Shown here piece by piece: positions 49,728 through 57,788 of a stretch of 64,000 bases of DNA. Each line of letters starts with the position of its first letter. Position 1 is the stretch's first letter. A program made the translations under genes and the position numbers. The stretch is from Hallerella sp963652365 (GTDB lineage Bacteria > Fibrobacterota > Fibrobacteria > Fibrobacterales > Fibrobacteraceae). The DNA is taken from positions 1 through 64,000 of the forward strand of contig CAVJTH010000013.1 of assembly GCA_963652365.1 (NCBI GenBank), in the 5' to 3' direction. The notes below the pieces were generated by a model. The model saw only the letters and a list, made by a program, of their open reading frames with translations. It did no database searches and was not told the origin of the DNA.

Positions 49728-51617
49728 ATGCTCATTCGTCACCTGGCAATTCTTTCCGTCGCATCGACGCTCGCCCTGTTTGCTGGCGCCTGTTCCGACG
49801 ACAACTCCAGCTCCCCCGCCGAGAGCAGTTCTTCGGCAGAACCTTCTTCGGATTCCAACGAAGGAACGTCTTCCGAAGCGGTCCAAAGCTCCTCCTCGGC
49901 AATCGATGCGCCCAAGAACGGTCTTCTTCTCGACAACCTGGAAGACGGCAACGGCGAAACGGAAATCGGCAGCGGCTGGTACACCTATGACGACGCGAGC
50001 AACGGCGGCGCCTCCATCATCAAGACGCCAACCGACGCCGAAGGAAACATCGTCGCCGCGGAAACGGACAACGGCTCGAAATACGCCATGAAAGTCGAAT
50101 TCAGCCTAGAAAAGGGCGATTACGAATACGACCCCTATGTCGGCTGGGGATTCCAGGTTCCGTCAACCGTTGACGTAGGCAAGTATGCGGGAATCCGCTA
50201 CTCCTACAAGGGAGCCGCCCACTATATCCACGTCGAGACAAGCGACGTCACCGACTACGATGTCCACCTGGCGTCCGAAAAGAAATCGAGCGAATGGACC
50301 ACCGTCACCATCGCGTTCGACGACCTGACGCAAGGCGGATGGGGTCAAAGCGTCGCATTCAACCCGGCAAACGTAAACGCGATTAGTTTCCAGGTCAAGG
50401 GGAACGGCAAGCAGGATTCCGTCATCATCGACGACATTTACCTGATCGGGACCGAAGATCTTCCCGCGAAAGTCGCCGACATGACTATCCGGGATCCGAT
50501 ACCCTACGACATCGATATCGGGGACATCGGCATTTCGAATCCGCTCCAGGAAAAGGCGATGAAGTATCTGAACAAGGGCGTAAACTTTACAAACTGGCTC
50601 GAAGAAGCGGACGGGAAGTTCACCGGCGAATTCGAATTCGGCGAAAGCGACGTGAAGCTCCTTTCCGAAAGCGGTTTCAAGGCTTTGCGGCTTCCGATAG
50701 ACCTCGACCTCTATGTTTCGAACCGCAGCGAATTCCTGGGCGACACGACGGGAAAGGTCGAACTCGAAATGAACGATTCCATCTTCATCGTCCTGGATTC
50801 CTTCGTGAACTGGACGGAACGCTACGGGATGTCCTTCACCATCGACTACCACGAATACGACAACAGCTACAACGCGACATCGGCAAAGGATCCGCAATAT
50901 CTGAGGATGATGGCAGGCGTCTGGAAAGCGGTCGCTGCGCACTACGCCGAAAATTCCCGCGAAGATATTTTCTATGAACTTCTGAACGAACCGGACATGA
51001 CAAGCGGCAAGGTTTCGCAAGACGACTGGACAGTCGCTGCGCAAGGGATGATCGATTCCATCCGCGCGGTCGATTCCACGCACACGATTGTCTTCGGAGA
51101 CGTCCAGTGGTATGCGATAAGCTACCTCGTCAAGCGCACGCCGTTCAGCGACGACAACATCGTCTATGCGTTCCATTCCTACGACCCGTTCATCTTCTCT
51201 CACCAGGGCGCTTCGTGGGGTGACGCCGCGACAATCAAGAACATTCCGTTCCCCTACGACCGGGAAAAATGGTCCGAATATTCCGCAGATTTCGGCGTCA
51301 AGGCTTCGACGGCTTCCTGGGTCAAGACCGCCGTGAAGAACTACTACAAGACCGGCAGCAAGGGCTACATTCTGAGCCTCGTCGTCAAGGCGAAGAAGTG
51401 GGCGGTCGAAAACAACGTTCCGGTCGTATGGAACGAATTCGGCGCATACGCTCCCAAGTCCGATCCGCAGAGCATCCTGAACTACATGACCGCGGTTCGC
51501 GAAATCAGCGATACGCTACAGATTCCCTGGCAGCACTGGGGCTACACGGGTGGCTTCGCCGTCATCGAAAACGGCAAGCTCATCGACGGTTTCGACACGG
51601 CGCTGGATCTCAAGTAA
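49728..51617 (+). CDS. lipoprotein CBM11-GH5 cellulase
   Basis: 629 residues from ATG 49728. Lipoprotein signal with Cys22 (FAGACSDD), Ser-rich linker 23-60, CBM11-type beta-sandwich ~63-240 (LLDNLEDGNGETEIGSGWYTY, YVGWGFQVPS, IDDIYLIG), GH5 catalytic domain ~272-625. Acid/base E421 in ELLNEP and nucleophile E570 in VVWNEFGAY. Likely anchored on the cell surface, binding and cutting beta-glucan or cellulose. Followed by a strong terminator. Confidence 0.94.
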   Translation: MLIRHLAILSVASTLALFAGACSDDNSSSPAESSSSAEPSSDSNEGTSSEAVQSSSSAIDAPKNGLLLDNLEDGNGETEIGSGWYTYDDASNGGASIIKTPTDAEGNIVAAETDNGSKYAMKVEFSLEKGDYEYDPYVGWGFQVPSTVDVGKYAGIRYSYKGAAHYIHVETSDVTDYDVHLASEKKSSEWTTVTIAFDDLTQGGWGQSVAFNPANVNAISFQVKGNGKQDSVIIDDIYLIGTEDLPAKVADMTIRDPIPYDIDIGDIGISNPLQEKAMKYLNKGVNFTNWLEEADGKFTGEFEFGESDVKLLSESGFKALRLPIDLDLYVSNRSEFLGDTTGKVELEMNDSIFIVLDSFVNWTERYGMSFTIDYHEYDNSYNATSAKDPQYLRMMAGVWKAVAAHYAENSREDIFYELLNEPDMTSGKVSQDDWTVAAQGMIDSIRAVDSTHTIVFGDVQWYAISYLVKRTPFSDDNIVYAFHSYDPFIFSHQGASWGDAATIKNIPFPYDREKWSEYSADFGVKASTASWVKTAVKNYYKTGSKGYILSLVVKAKKWAVENNVPVVWNEFGAYAPKSDPQSILNYMTAVREISDTLQIPWQHWGYTGGFAVIENGKLIDGFDTALDLK

Positions 51618-51635
51618 GCGAAAAAGGTTTCTTGA

Positions 51636-51665
51636 AAGGCTTCCGCAATCGCGGAGCCTTTTTTA
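51636..51665 (+). terminator. rho-independent terminator of the CBM11-GH5 gene
   Basis: AAGGCTTCCGC (51636-51646), loop AATC, GCGGAGCCTT (51651-51660), then TTTT. The tail overlaps the promoter core of the next gene. Confidence 0.85.
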
Positions 51666-51675
51666 TTTTAAAGCC
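51664..51675 (+). promoter_or_regulatory. leaderless-type promoter core of the GNAT gene
   Basis: TATTTT (51664-51669), six bases, ATG at 51676, located in the tail of the preceding terminator. Confidence 0.5.
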
Positions 51676-52239
51676 ATGTCCAGCATTCAAGTTCGAAGCG
51701 CATCCGAGGAAGACGCCGCGGCGATTCGTCAAATCTACGAGCCATACGTTCTAAAGACAGCCATCACCTACGAGACCGCCGTTCCCTCTGTCGCAGAATT
51801 TCAAAAGCGCATCGCCCGGACGCTTTCCAGATATCCCTACATCGTCGCGGAAATCGGCAAGCAGGTCGTCGGATACGCCTACGCGGGACCGTTCTACGCA
51901 AGGCCCGCCTACGACTGGTCCGCGGAACTTTCCATCTACATCGACAGGAACTTTCACCGCCGGGGAATCGGGAAAACGCTCTACGGAGAACTGGAAAATC
52001 GGCTCGGGAAAATGGGAATCACCAATCTCTACGCCTGCATTGCCTGCCCGGACGCTCCCGACGAATACCTCGACTTCAACAGCATCGATTTTCACGAGCA
52101 CCTAGGCTTTTCCATCGCCGGGACATTCACCCACTGCGCAAGCAAATTCGGGCGATGGTACAACATGGCGTGGATGGAAAAGTTCATCGGGGAACATTCG
52201 ACCCCGCCGAAAAGCGTTACCTTTGCAGACCGGAAATAG
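51676..52239 (+). CDS. GNAT-family N-acetyltransferase (phosphinothricin/methionine-sulfone type)
   Basis: 187 residues. IRSASEEDAAAIRQIYEPYV-like opening (here VRSASEEDAAAIRQIYEPYV), VAEIGKQVVGYAYAG, SIYIDRNFHRRGIGKTLYGEL with the acetyl-CoA loop RRGIGK, and NSIDFHEHLGF follow the Pat/MddA subgroup, which acetylates the amine of toxic glutamate or methionine analogues. True substrate unknown. Tail-to-tail overlap of 23 bases with tcdA. Confidence 0.88.
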   Translation: MSSIQVRSASEEDAAAIRQIYEPYVLKTAITYETAVPSVAEFQKRIARTLSRYPYIVAEIGKQVVGYAYAGPFYARPAYDWSAELSIYIDRNFHRRGIGKTLYGELENRLGKMGITNLYACIACPDAPDEYLDFNSIDFHEHLGFSIAGTFTHCASKFGRWYNMAWMEKFIGEHSTPPKSVTFADRK

Positions 52240-53044
52240 CTTCCGCTTTTTGCACGATATCCTTGAGCAGAAGCCCCGCGATCGTGAACCCGAAAATCGC
52301 CGTGACATGCGCAAGCGTTCCGTTGATCTGCGCCTTGCTCGAACACCATTCGTGATTCAGAAGCTCCGGGTTGCCAGGACCCGTTTTCGCCTTGGGACAC
52401 ATGCAATTGTCCGTTCCGCAGGTTCCGTTTTTTCCCTTGTTCCGCAACAGCTCTTCGCTATAGACGCACTGGAATTTTTTTTCCGGGAACGTCTTCCTGG
52501 AACGGAACCTTGTCCGGAGAGCGCGCGCGAGCGGGCACCCTTGAACTTTCCAGAATTCGGCGACATGGATTTTTGTCGGGTCGAGCTTCAAGGCGGCTCC
52601 CATCGAAGAATAGAACACGGATTTTGTCTTGCAGGCCAGGAGAATCAGCAAGGCCTTGTCCTTGAGCGAATCAATCGCATCGACGATATAGTCGAACCTT
52701 TCGAGGTGAAAGCTCTCCGCGGTTTCCGCCGTAAAGATTTCCTGCCGGGCGTCGATTTCCGCCAGCGGATTAATTTGTAGCAAACGATCCTTGAGAGCCT
52801 CGACCTTGACCTGTCCGACGGTCTTGACGGTCGCCATCAGCTGCCGATTGACGTTCGTGATGCAGACCCTATCGCTATCGACAATCGTGAGCCTCTGGAT
52901 TCCCGAGCGGACAAGACTTTCCGCGCACCAGGATCCGACTCCGCCGACGCCAAAAACGATTACGCTCTTTTTCGAAATTTCATCCATCGCGACGTCTCCG
53001 AGCAGGAGTTCCGTTCGACGCAAGATCGCATTGTCAATCGCCAT
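52217..53044 (-). CDS. tcdA: tRNA threonylcarbamoyladenosine dehydratase
   Basis: 275 residues. E1-like ATP-dependent enzyme that cyclises t6A37 to ct6A. GVGGVGSWCAESLVRSG (32-48) is the nucleotide loop; DSDRVCITNVNRQLMA and DAIDSLKDKALLI are conserved. CPLARALRTRFR and VYSEELL match the TcdA/CsdL branch rather than MoeB/ThiF. A Cys-rich stretch (CGTDNCMCPKAKTG) near residue 210 parallels the Cys-rich loop of E. coli TcdA. Confidence 0.92.
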   Translation of the reverse strand: MAIDNAILRRTELLLGDVAMDEISKKSVIVFGVGGVGSWCAESLVRSGIQRLTIVDSDRVCITNVNRQLMATVKTVGQVKVEALKDRLLQINPLAEIDARQEIFTAETAESFHLERFDYIVDAIDSLKDKALLILLACKTKSVFYSSMGAALKLDPTKIHVAEFWKVQGCPLARALRTRFRSRKTFPEKKFQCVYSEELLRNKGKNGTCGTDNCMCPKAKTGPGNPELLNHEWCSSKAQINGTLAHVTAIFGFTIAGLLLKDIVQKAEAISGLQR

Positions 53045-53056
53045 GTCGCAAATCTA
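53045..53056 (-). promoter_or_regulatory. leaderless-type promoter core of tcdA
   Basis: On the minus strand TAGATT (53056-53051), six bases, ATG at 53044. Confidence 0.6.
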
Positions 53057-53101
53057 GAAAATCGATTTTCGAAATCAAGAACCGCACGAGCAAGCCACAT
53101 T

Positions 53102-53220
53102 GTTAAACAGAGATTCAGGAACTCCGCCGATTTCCGACAAATAGTTAAACGGGACTTCATTTGTACGCAATAATTAAACAGCGTTTCATCTATAGATAAA
53201 CGCAAATTCATTTATATGCA
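53102..53220. repeat. four-copy TTAAAC...TTCAT repeat array upstream of the FadL-like gene
   Basis: Units start at 53102 (GTTAAAC), 53144 (GTTAAAC), 53173 (ATTAAAC) and 53195 (GATAAAC), each followed six to nine bases later by TTCA(T). The spacer between tcdA and the porin gene is strikingly A/T-rich. Possible regulator-binding array; no gene seen in these 255 bases. Confidence 0.5.
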
Positions 53221-53299
53221 AAATTTTCGTTTGTACGGACAAATAGCCTTGAAAATTTTCTTCAATTAGCTAGCTTACGCGCAAAACAAAACGGTTCCT

Positions 53300-54583
53300 A
53301 TGAAATTCAAGCAACTCATTCCTCTTTTCGCATCGGCAACTTTTGCCGGCGGACTCATGCACAACACCAACCAATCGACAGACTTTGTCCGAAACTTCGC
53401 CCAGGACGCTTCGACGACGACTTCTGCGGTTTACTACAACCCGGCGGGAACCGCCTTCATGGACGACGGTCTGTATGTTTCCGCCCACAGCCAGACCGTC
53501 TGGCAGACCCGCGAAATCGACACGGACAAGCTCGGCGATTACGAAGGCAAGTCCTTTGTCCCGGTGATGCCCAGCCTGCTTGTCAACTGGCATCGCGGAA
53601 ATTTTGCCCTTTCGGGAGGCTTCTACATCATCGGAGGCGGCGGAGAAGCCAAGTTCAACAAGGGGCTTCCCCTGATCGACGCGCTCCTTTCCCAGACAAT
53701 CCAGAAGACGGCGGAACAAATGCCCGCTCTCGGACAGCTGATGAGCGCCTACAAGATTCAAAGCCCAACGCAGCTCTACGAAGCGAAATTCGTCGGCAAG
53801 CAGTATGTCTATGCGTGGCAGCTCGGAGCGAGCTACCGTTTCATGGACATGTTCTCCGCGTTCCTCGGCGCACGCCTGAATTACGCCTACAATTCCTACA
53901 ACGGCTCCATGAAGTCTCTTGTCCAGAACGAACAGCTCGACGCCATGCTGAACAAGACGCTCCTCGACTGCGAACAGACAGGCTGGGGAATCACGCCGAT
54001 GGCGAGCCTCGGATTTCACTACAGAAAATTCAGCGCGGGCATCAAGTATGAGCACAACACGTTCATCAAGATGAAAAACGAAACCGACAAGATCGAAGAC
54101 ATCGTTTCCACGTACATGCCCCAGTTCATCGACGGGAAAAAATCCGACAACGACCTTCCGGGTTTCCTCGCCATAGGCCTGAACTACGCCTGGACAGAGC
54201 GATTCCGCACGGGAATCGGCTATCACCACTACTTCGACACGTTCGCCAACTACCCGCAAGACAAGCAAGACGACCTGGACGGCGACGAAAACGAATTTGT
54301 ACTGGGAATCGAAGCGGACATTCTAAAGCCTCTCACCGTTTCGGCAAGCGTCCAGCGCACCATGTACGGCATCACGGACGATTACATCAGCGACCTGAGC
54401 TTCGTGACCAATTCCTGGTCGATTGGCGGCGGCATCGCGTTCCGCCTTACGGACAATCTCCAAGTCCAGATCGGCTACATGGAAACCCTCTACGAAGAAT
54501 ACACCAAGAAGGAAAACGGGATCAAGAAGACGTATGACCGGACAAGCCATAACGTTGCGGCGGGAATCGACTTCAAGATCTAA
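53300..54583 (+). CDS. FadL/OmpP1-family outer-membrane transporter
   Basis: 427 residues. Short signal peptide (~1-17), then the FadL hatch-type N terminus, where TTSAVYYNPAGTAFMDDG matches the NPA motif of the family. Fourteen-strand barrel pattern follows, ending HNVAAGIDFKI. FadL proteins take up hydrophobic compounds such as long-chain fatty acids. Preceded by the TTAAAC repeat array. Confidence 0.85.
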   Translation: MKFKQLIPLFASATFAGGLMHNTNQSTDFVRNFAQDASTTTSAVYYNPAGTAFMDDGLYVSAHSQTVWQTREIDTDKLGDYEGKSFVPVMPSLLVNWHRGNFALSGGFYIIGGGGEAKFNKGLPLIDALLSQTIQKTAEQMPALGQLMSAYKIQSPTQLYEAKFVGKQYVYAWQLGASYRFMDMFSAFLGARLNYAYNSYNGSMKSLVQNEQLDAMLNKTLLDCEQTGWGITPMASLGFHYRKFSAGIKYEHNTFIKMKNETDKIEDIVSTYMPQFIDGKKSDNDLPGFLAIGLNYAWTERFRTGIGYHHYFDTFANYPQDKQDDLDGDENEFVLGIEADILKPLTVSASVQRTMYGITDDYISDLSFVTNSWSIGGGIAFRLTDNLQVQIGYMETLYEEYTKKENGIKKTYDRTSHNVAAGIDFKI

Positions 54584-54594
54584 TGTTCAGGAAA

Positions 54595-55452
54595 TCACTT
54601 GTCCGCAAAGCCGGCGAGTTCGGAAGCGAGCTCGTCGATTTCGTTTTCGGTATAGACAGGCGTCGCGAGGCTAAACGTTCGCACAAGGCTCTGGGCAAGC
54701 TGGCTCCGCAAGACAAGCTTCCGTTCCACCGAACTTTCGGGGACATCCTTCAAGACGGCCTTGTCGCTGAACACGACATAGGAAAAGACATGCAACGGAA
54801 GGCTTTCCGGCTTTTCGAACATGCGCCGCACCGATTCCTCGTTTCGCACGCTGCGAATCACCGGGTTTTCGAATTCCGAATTTTTTGTCCGGTTGTTGCG
54901 CATCATGGTCGAAGACCAGAATTTTCCGTCCGCGTCACCATAGATCCAGCCTTCGAAAATCGAGTTTTCGAACAGGTAGATTCCCGTCGGATGAATCAGG
55001 ACAGAATCGATTGTCGTCGTATCGCTGATGCTGTTTTTCGGCAGATACAGATTGTTCAGGATCTTGAAATAGGACTTCCGCACGGCCTGGAATATTTCGC
55101 CATCCGTCAAATGCCTGGCCTTCAGCAGCCTGGCCTCCGCCTTTCTGGATTCCGACCGGATATTCCGAGCCTCGTTCATTAGTTTATACGAAAACATCCA
55201 GGCGTTTTCGGAAATCTTGTCGTGTTCGATCCGGACCGTCTTCACCAGCCGCGGGCGCAGATGAAAAAGTCCGACATGCCAGATTTCAAAGACATACGTT
55301 CCATAGGAAAGACCGACCAGGGCACCTTCGTCGGCGGCCTTGACCTTGCGGCTCAGGAGCCTTCCCTTGGAATCGCGCAAGACCACATCGTTCCACCCCC
55401 AGATCAAAAAGGCGACGACGAGCAAGGCTACGGCAAGCAATACAAAAACCAT
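54595..55452 (-). CDS. membrane-anchored NERD-domain protein
   Basis: 285 residues from ATG 55452; a TTG three codons earlier is less likely. One N-terminal membrane segment (VFVLLAVALLVVAFLIWGW). The NERD nuclease-related fold is visible at ~140-215: IDSVLIHPTGIYLFENSIFEGWIYG, then WSS and NPVIRSVRNEESVRRMF. NERD domains may have nuclease activity, unproven here. Convergent with the FadL gene. Confidence 0.75.
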   Translation of the reverse strand: MVFVLLAVALLVVAFLIWGWNDVVLRDSKGRLLSRKVKAADEGALVGLSYGTYVFEIWHVGLFHLRPRLVKTVRIEHDKISENAWMFSYKLMNEARNIRSESRKAEARLLKARHLTDGEIFQAVRKSYFKILNNLYLPKNSISDTTTIDSVLIHPTGIYLFENSIFEGWIYGDADGKFWSSTMMRNNRTKNSEFENPVIRSVRNEESVRRMFEKPESLPLHVFSYVVFSDKAVLKDVPESSVERKLVLRSQLAQSLVRTFSLATPVYTENEIDELASELAGFADK

Positions 55453-55544
55453 ATTGCCCAAATCTATCTTTTATTTTCCGCCAAGCGAACCTCTTCCGCA
55501 TTTTTCCGGAACCGAACGTCGCAAAATTTCTAAATTCGCCATTG

Positions 55545-56609
55545 ATGTTAGACGCCGCACAAAAAGTGATCGAAAAATACGAAGAACTGGAATCGGAACT
55601 TTCTTCTCCCGAAGTCGTTTCGAACCAGCCTCTCTATACCAAGCTCCAGAAACAGTACAAGGGGCTCGAAAAATCTTGCCAAAAGGCTCGCGAATATATC
55701 CAGCTGTCGAGCGACCTGAAAGAATGGAAACAGGCTCTCGGCGGAAACGACGCCGAATTCGCCGAAGCGGCCAAGGCGGAAATTCCCCCGCTCGAAAAGC
55801 GCATCGCCGCACTCGAAGACGAGCTCCAGATTCTGATGGTTCCCAAGGATCCGTGGGACTACCGAAACGCGACCCTTGAAATCCGCGCGGGAACCGGCGG
55901 CGACGAATCGGCGCTCTTTGCTGGCGACCTGTTCCGCATGTATCGCGGCTACGCAGACCGCATGGGATGGAAGATGACCATCCAGGACGCATCGGAAGGC
56001 ACGGTGGGCGGCTACAAGGAAATCCGGGTATTCATCGAGGGCGACAGCGTCTATGGAACGCTCAAGTTCGAAAGCGGCGTTCACCGCGTGCAGCGGGTCC
56101 CCGACACGGAAACGCAAGGTCGCGTACACACGTCGGCGGCGACGGTCGCCATTCTCCCCGAAGCGGAAGAAGTCGATGTCAACATTCGGGAAGCCGACAT
56201 TCACATGGACACTTACCGAAGCAGCGGAGCCGGTGGACAGTATATCAACAAGACGGACTCCGCGGTGCGCCTCACGCACATCCCGACAGGCGTTGTCGTG
56301 AGCTGCCAGACGGAACGCTCGCAGCTCCAGAACCGCTTGCACGCCATGGAAATGCTCCGCTCCAAGATTCTCGACGCCCTGATCGCCAAGAAGGAACAGG
56401 CCGAAGCGGCAAGCCGCAAGGCGATGGTCGGCACGGGAGACAGGTCCGCCAAGATCCGCACGTACAATTTTCCGCAAAACCGCGTCACGGATCACCGCGT
56501 AAACCTGACGCTCTACAAGCTAGAAAGCGTCATGACCGGAGACATCCAGGAAATCATCGACGCCTTGCAGATGGCCCACGCCCAGGAAGTTCTCGGAAAA
56601 TTCGCATGA
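55545..56609 (+). CDS. prfA: peptide chain release factor 1
   Basis: 354 residues. Reads UAA/UAG and releases the peptide. GTGGDESALFAGDLFRMY, the GGQ loop SSGAGGQYINKTDSAVRL (~residue 228), and the RF1-type end AHAQEVLGKFA. The ATG at 55545 is chosen over TTG 55542; TAAATT stands eight bases upstream. prmC, its modifying enzyme, begins in the ATGA overlap. Confidence 0.96.
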   Translation: MLDAAQKVIEKYEELESELSSPEVVSNQPLYTKLQKQYKGLEKSCQKAREYIQLSSDLKEWKQALGGNDAEFAEAAKAEIPPLEKRIAALEDELQILMVPKDPWDYRNATLEIRAGTGGDESALFAGDLFRMYRGYADRMGWKMTIQDASEGTVGGYKEIRVFIEGDSVYGTLKFESGVHRVQRVPDTETQGRVHTSAATVAILPEAEEVDVNIREADIHMDTYRSSGAGGQYINKTDSAVRLTHIPTGVVVSCQTERSQLQNRLHAMEMLRSKILDALIAKKEQAEAASRKAMVGTGDRSAKIRTYNFPQNRVTDHRVNLTLYKLESVMTGDIQEIIDALQMAHAQEVLGKFA

Positions 56610-57460
56610 ACACCGTCCTCGAAATACTGAACAAGACGACTTCGTTCTTTCAGCACAAGGGAATTCCCAACCCGCGGCTCGATGCGCAATACATTCTCGC
56701 GCACGGGCTCAAGATGAAGCGGATGGACCTCTACCTGAATTTCGACAAGCCGCTATCCGAGCACGAGCTCGAAGTGCTCCGTCCTCTGGTGGCACGACGC
56801 GCAAAACGCGAACCGCTCCAGCATATCGTCGGAACGACCAGTTTCCGCGGTCACGAGATTCATTGCGACAGGCGCGCCCTGATTCCAAGACCCGAAACGG
56901 AATCCCTGATCGACATTCTCAAGGAACGCTTGCAGGGAAGGGAAAGCCTCTCGATTGCGGATATCGGTACGGGAAGCGGAGCGATCGCCATTGCCGTCAA
57001 GAAGGAAATCCCCGGAACGCGCGTTCTCGCCACGGACATTTCAAGGGACGCGCTCGACCTCGCCAAGGAAAACGCGAAATTCAACGACGCGGAAATCGAA
57101 TTCTTCGAAGGCGACCTGCTGAAAGCGCTTCCCGATGACGAAAAGCTTGACGCAATCGTCAGCAATCCGCCATACATTCCCGATGCGGAAAAGGAAAAGC
57201 TCCAACCGGAAGTTCGCGACTTTGACCCGGCGCTTGCCCTCTTTGGCGGACCGGACGGACTCTCGCTTGTACGAAAACTTTTGGCCCAGAGCAAGGATCG
57301 GCTTAAATCCGGCGGAGTCCTCTTGATGGAAATCGGACCGGAAGCAAGCGAAGACAAGATTCTCGAAGCGGAAGCGACCAACTATCCCTGGCTAACGTGG
57401 AGCGGAACCTTGCCGGATTTCTACGGCAAGACGCGCTTCGTCGAATACCAGGCCCTGTAA
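56606..57460 (+). CDS. prmC: release-factor glutamine methyltransferase
   Basis: 284 residues. Methylates the GGQ glutamine of release factors. N-terminal helical bundle, QHIVGTTSFRGHEIHCDRRALIPRPETESL, SAM motif IADIGTGSGAIAIAV and catalytic SNPPYIP (~187). Translationally coupled to prfA by a four-base overlap. Confidence 0.96.
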   Translation: MNTVLEILNKTTSFFQHKGIPNPRLDAQYILAHGLKMKRMDLYLNFDKPLSEHELEVLRPLVARRAKREPLQHIVGTTSFRGHEIHCDRRALIPRPETESLIDILKERLQGRESLSIADIGTGSGAIAIAVKKEIPGTRVLATDISRDALDLAKENAKFNDAEIEFFEGDLLKALPDDEKLDAIVSNPPYIPDAEKEKLQPEVRDFDPALALFGGPDGLSLVRKLLAQSKDRLKSGGVLLMEIGPEASEDKILEAEATNYPWLTWSGTLPDFYGKTRFVEYQAL

Positions 57461-57461
57461 A

Positions 57462-57686
57462 TCAGCTCTCGTAGCCGAAAGCGGCGAGGACGTATGTTTC
57501 GTTTTCTCCCTGGCGGTAAAAATCGAACAAGGCGGGTTCTTCGTCTTCCGAAAGTTCCGCGCCTTGCAGGGAAAGTTGTTCCGCGATCCGTCTGCGAAAG
57601 GAGATAAAGCCGTCCACGGAAACGCTTTGCGCGATGTTTTGAAAATTCTGTCCATTTGAACAACTGTTTCTTTGTGCAGTAATCAT
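57462..57686 (-). CDS. small hypothetical protein behind a palindromic promoter
   Basis: 74 residues, soluble, with an acidic C-terminal half (AELSEDEEPALFDFYRQGENE) and no recognised motif. Convergent with prmC, one base apart. A consensus TATAAT stands seven bases before the ATG and a perfect palindrome precedes that, so a real, regulated, leaderless gene is plausible although the protein is unknown. Confidence 0.5.
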   Translation of the reverse strand: MITAQRNSCSNGQNFQNIAQSVSVDGFISFRRRIAEQLSLQGAELSEDEEPALFDFYRQGENETYVLAAFGYES

Positions 57687-57693
57687 ATATTCA

Positions 57694-57729
57694 ATTATAC
57701 AAACCGTTTTTGTCAAAGTTTGACAAAAA
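57694..57729 (-). promoter_or_regulatory. palindromic promoter of the small gene
   Basis: Perfect palindrome of two 11-base arms, TTTTTGTCAAA and TTTGACAAAAA, around one base (57707-57729). TTGTCA (57726-57721) lies 21 bases before TATAAT (57699-57694) on the minus strand. The half-site TTTGACA is that of the HIRAN operators. Confidence 0.6.
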
Positions 57730-57788
57730 GAGGCTTTTCGCGCGATTTTTCCCATCGAACCGTTATTCCTTTCCGAGAAAAAGACGAT

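Noticed and set aside
53102..53220. CRISPR array
   Set aside because: Units are short, imperfect and unevenly spaced, with no constant-length spacers and no cas genes.
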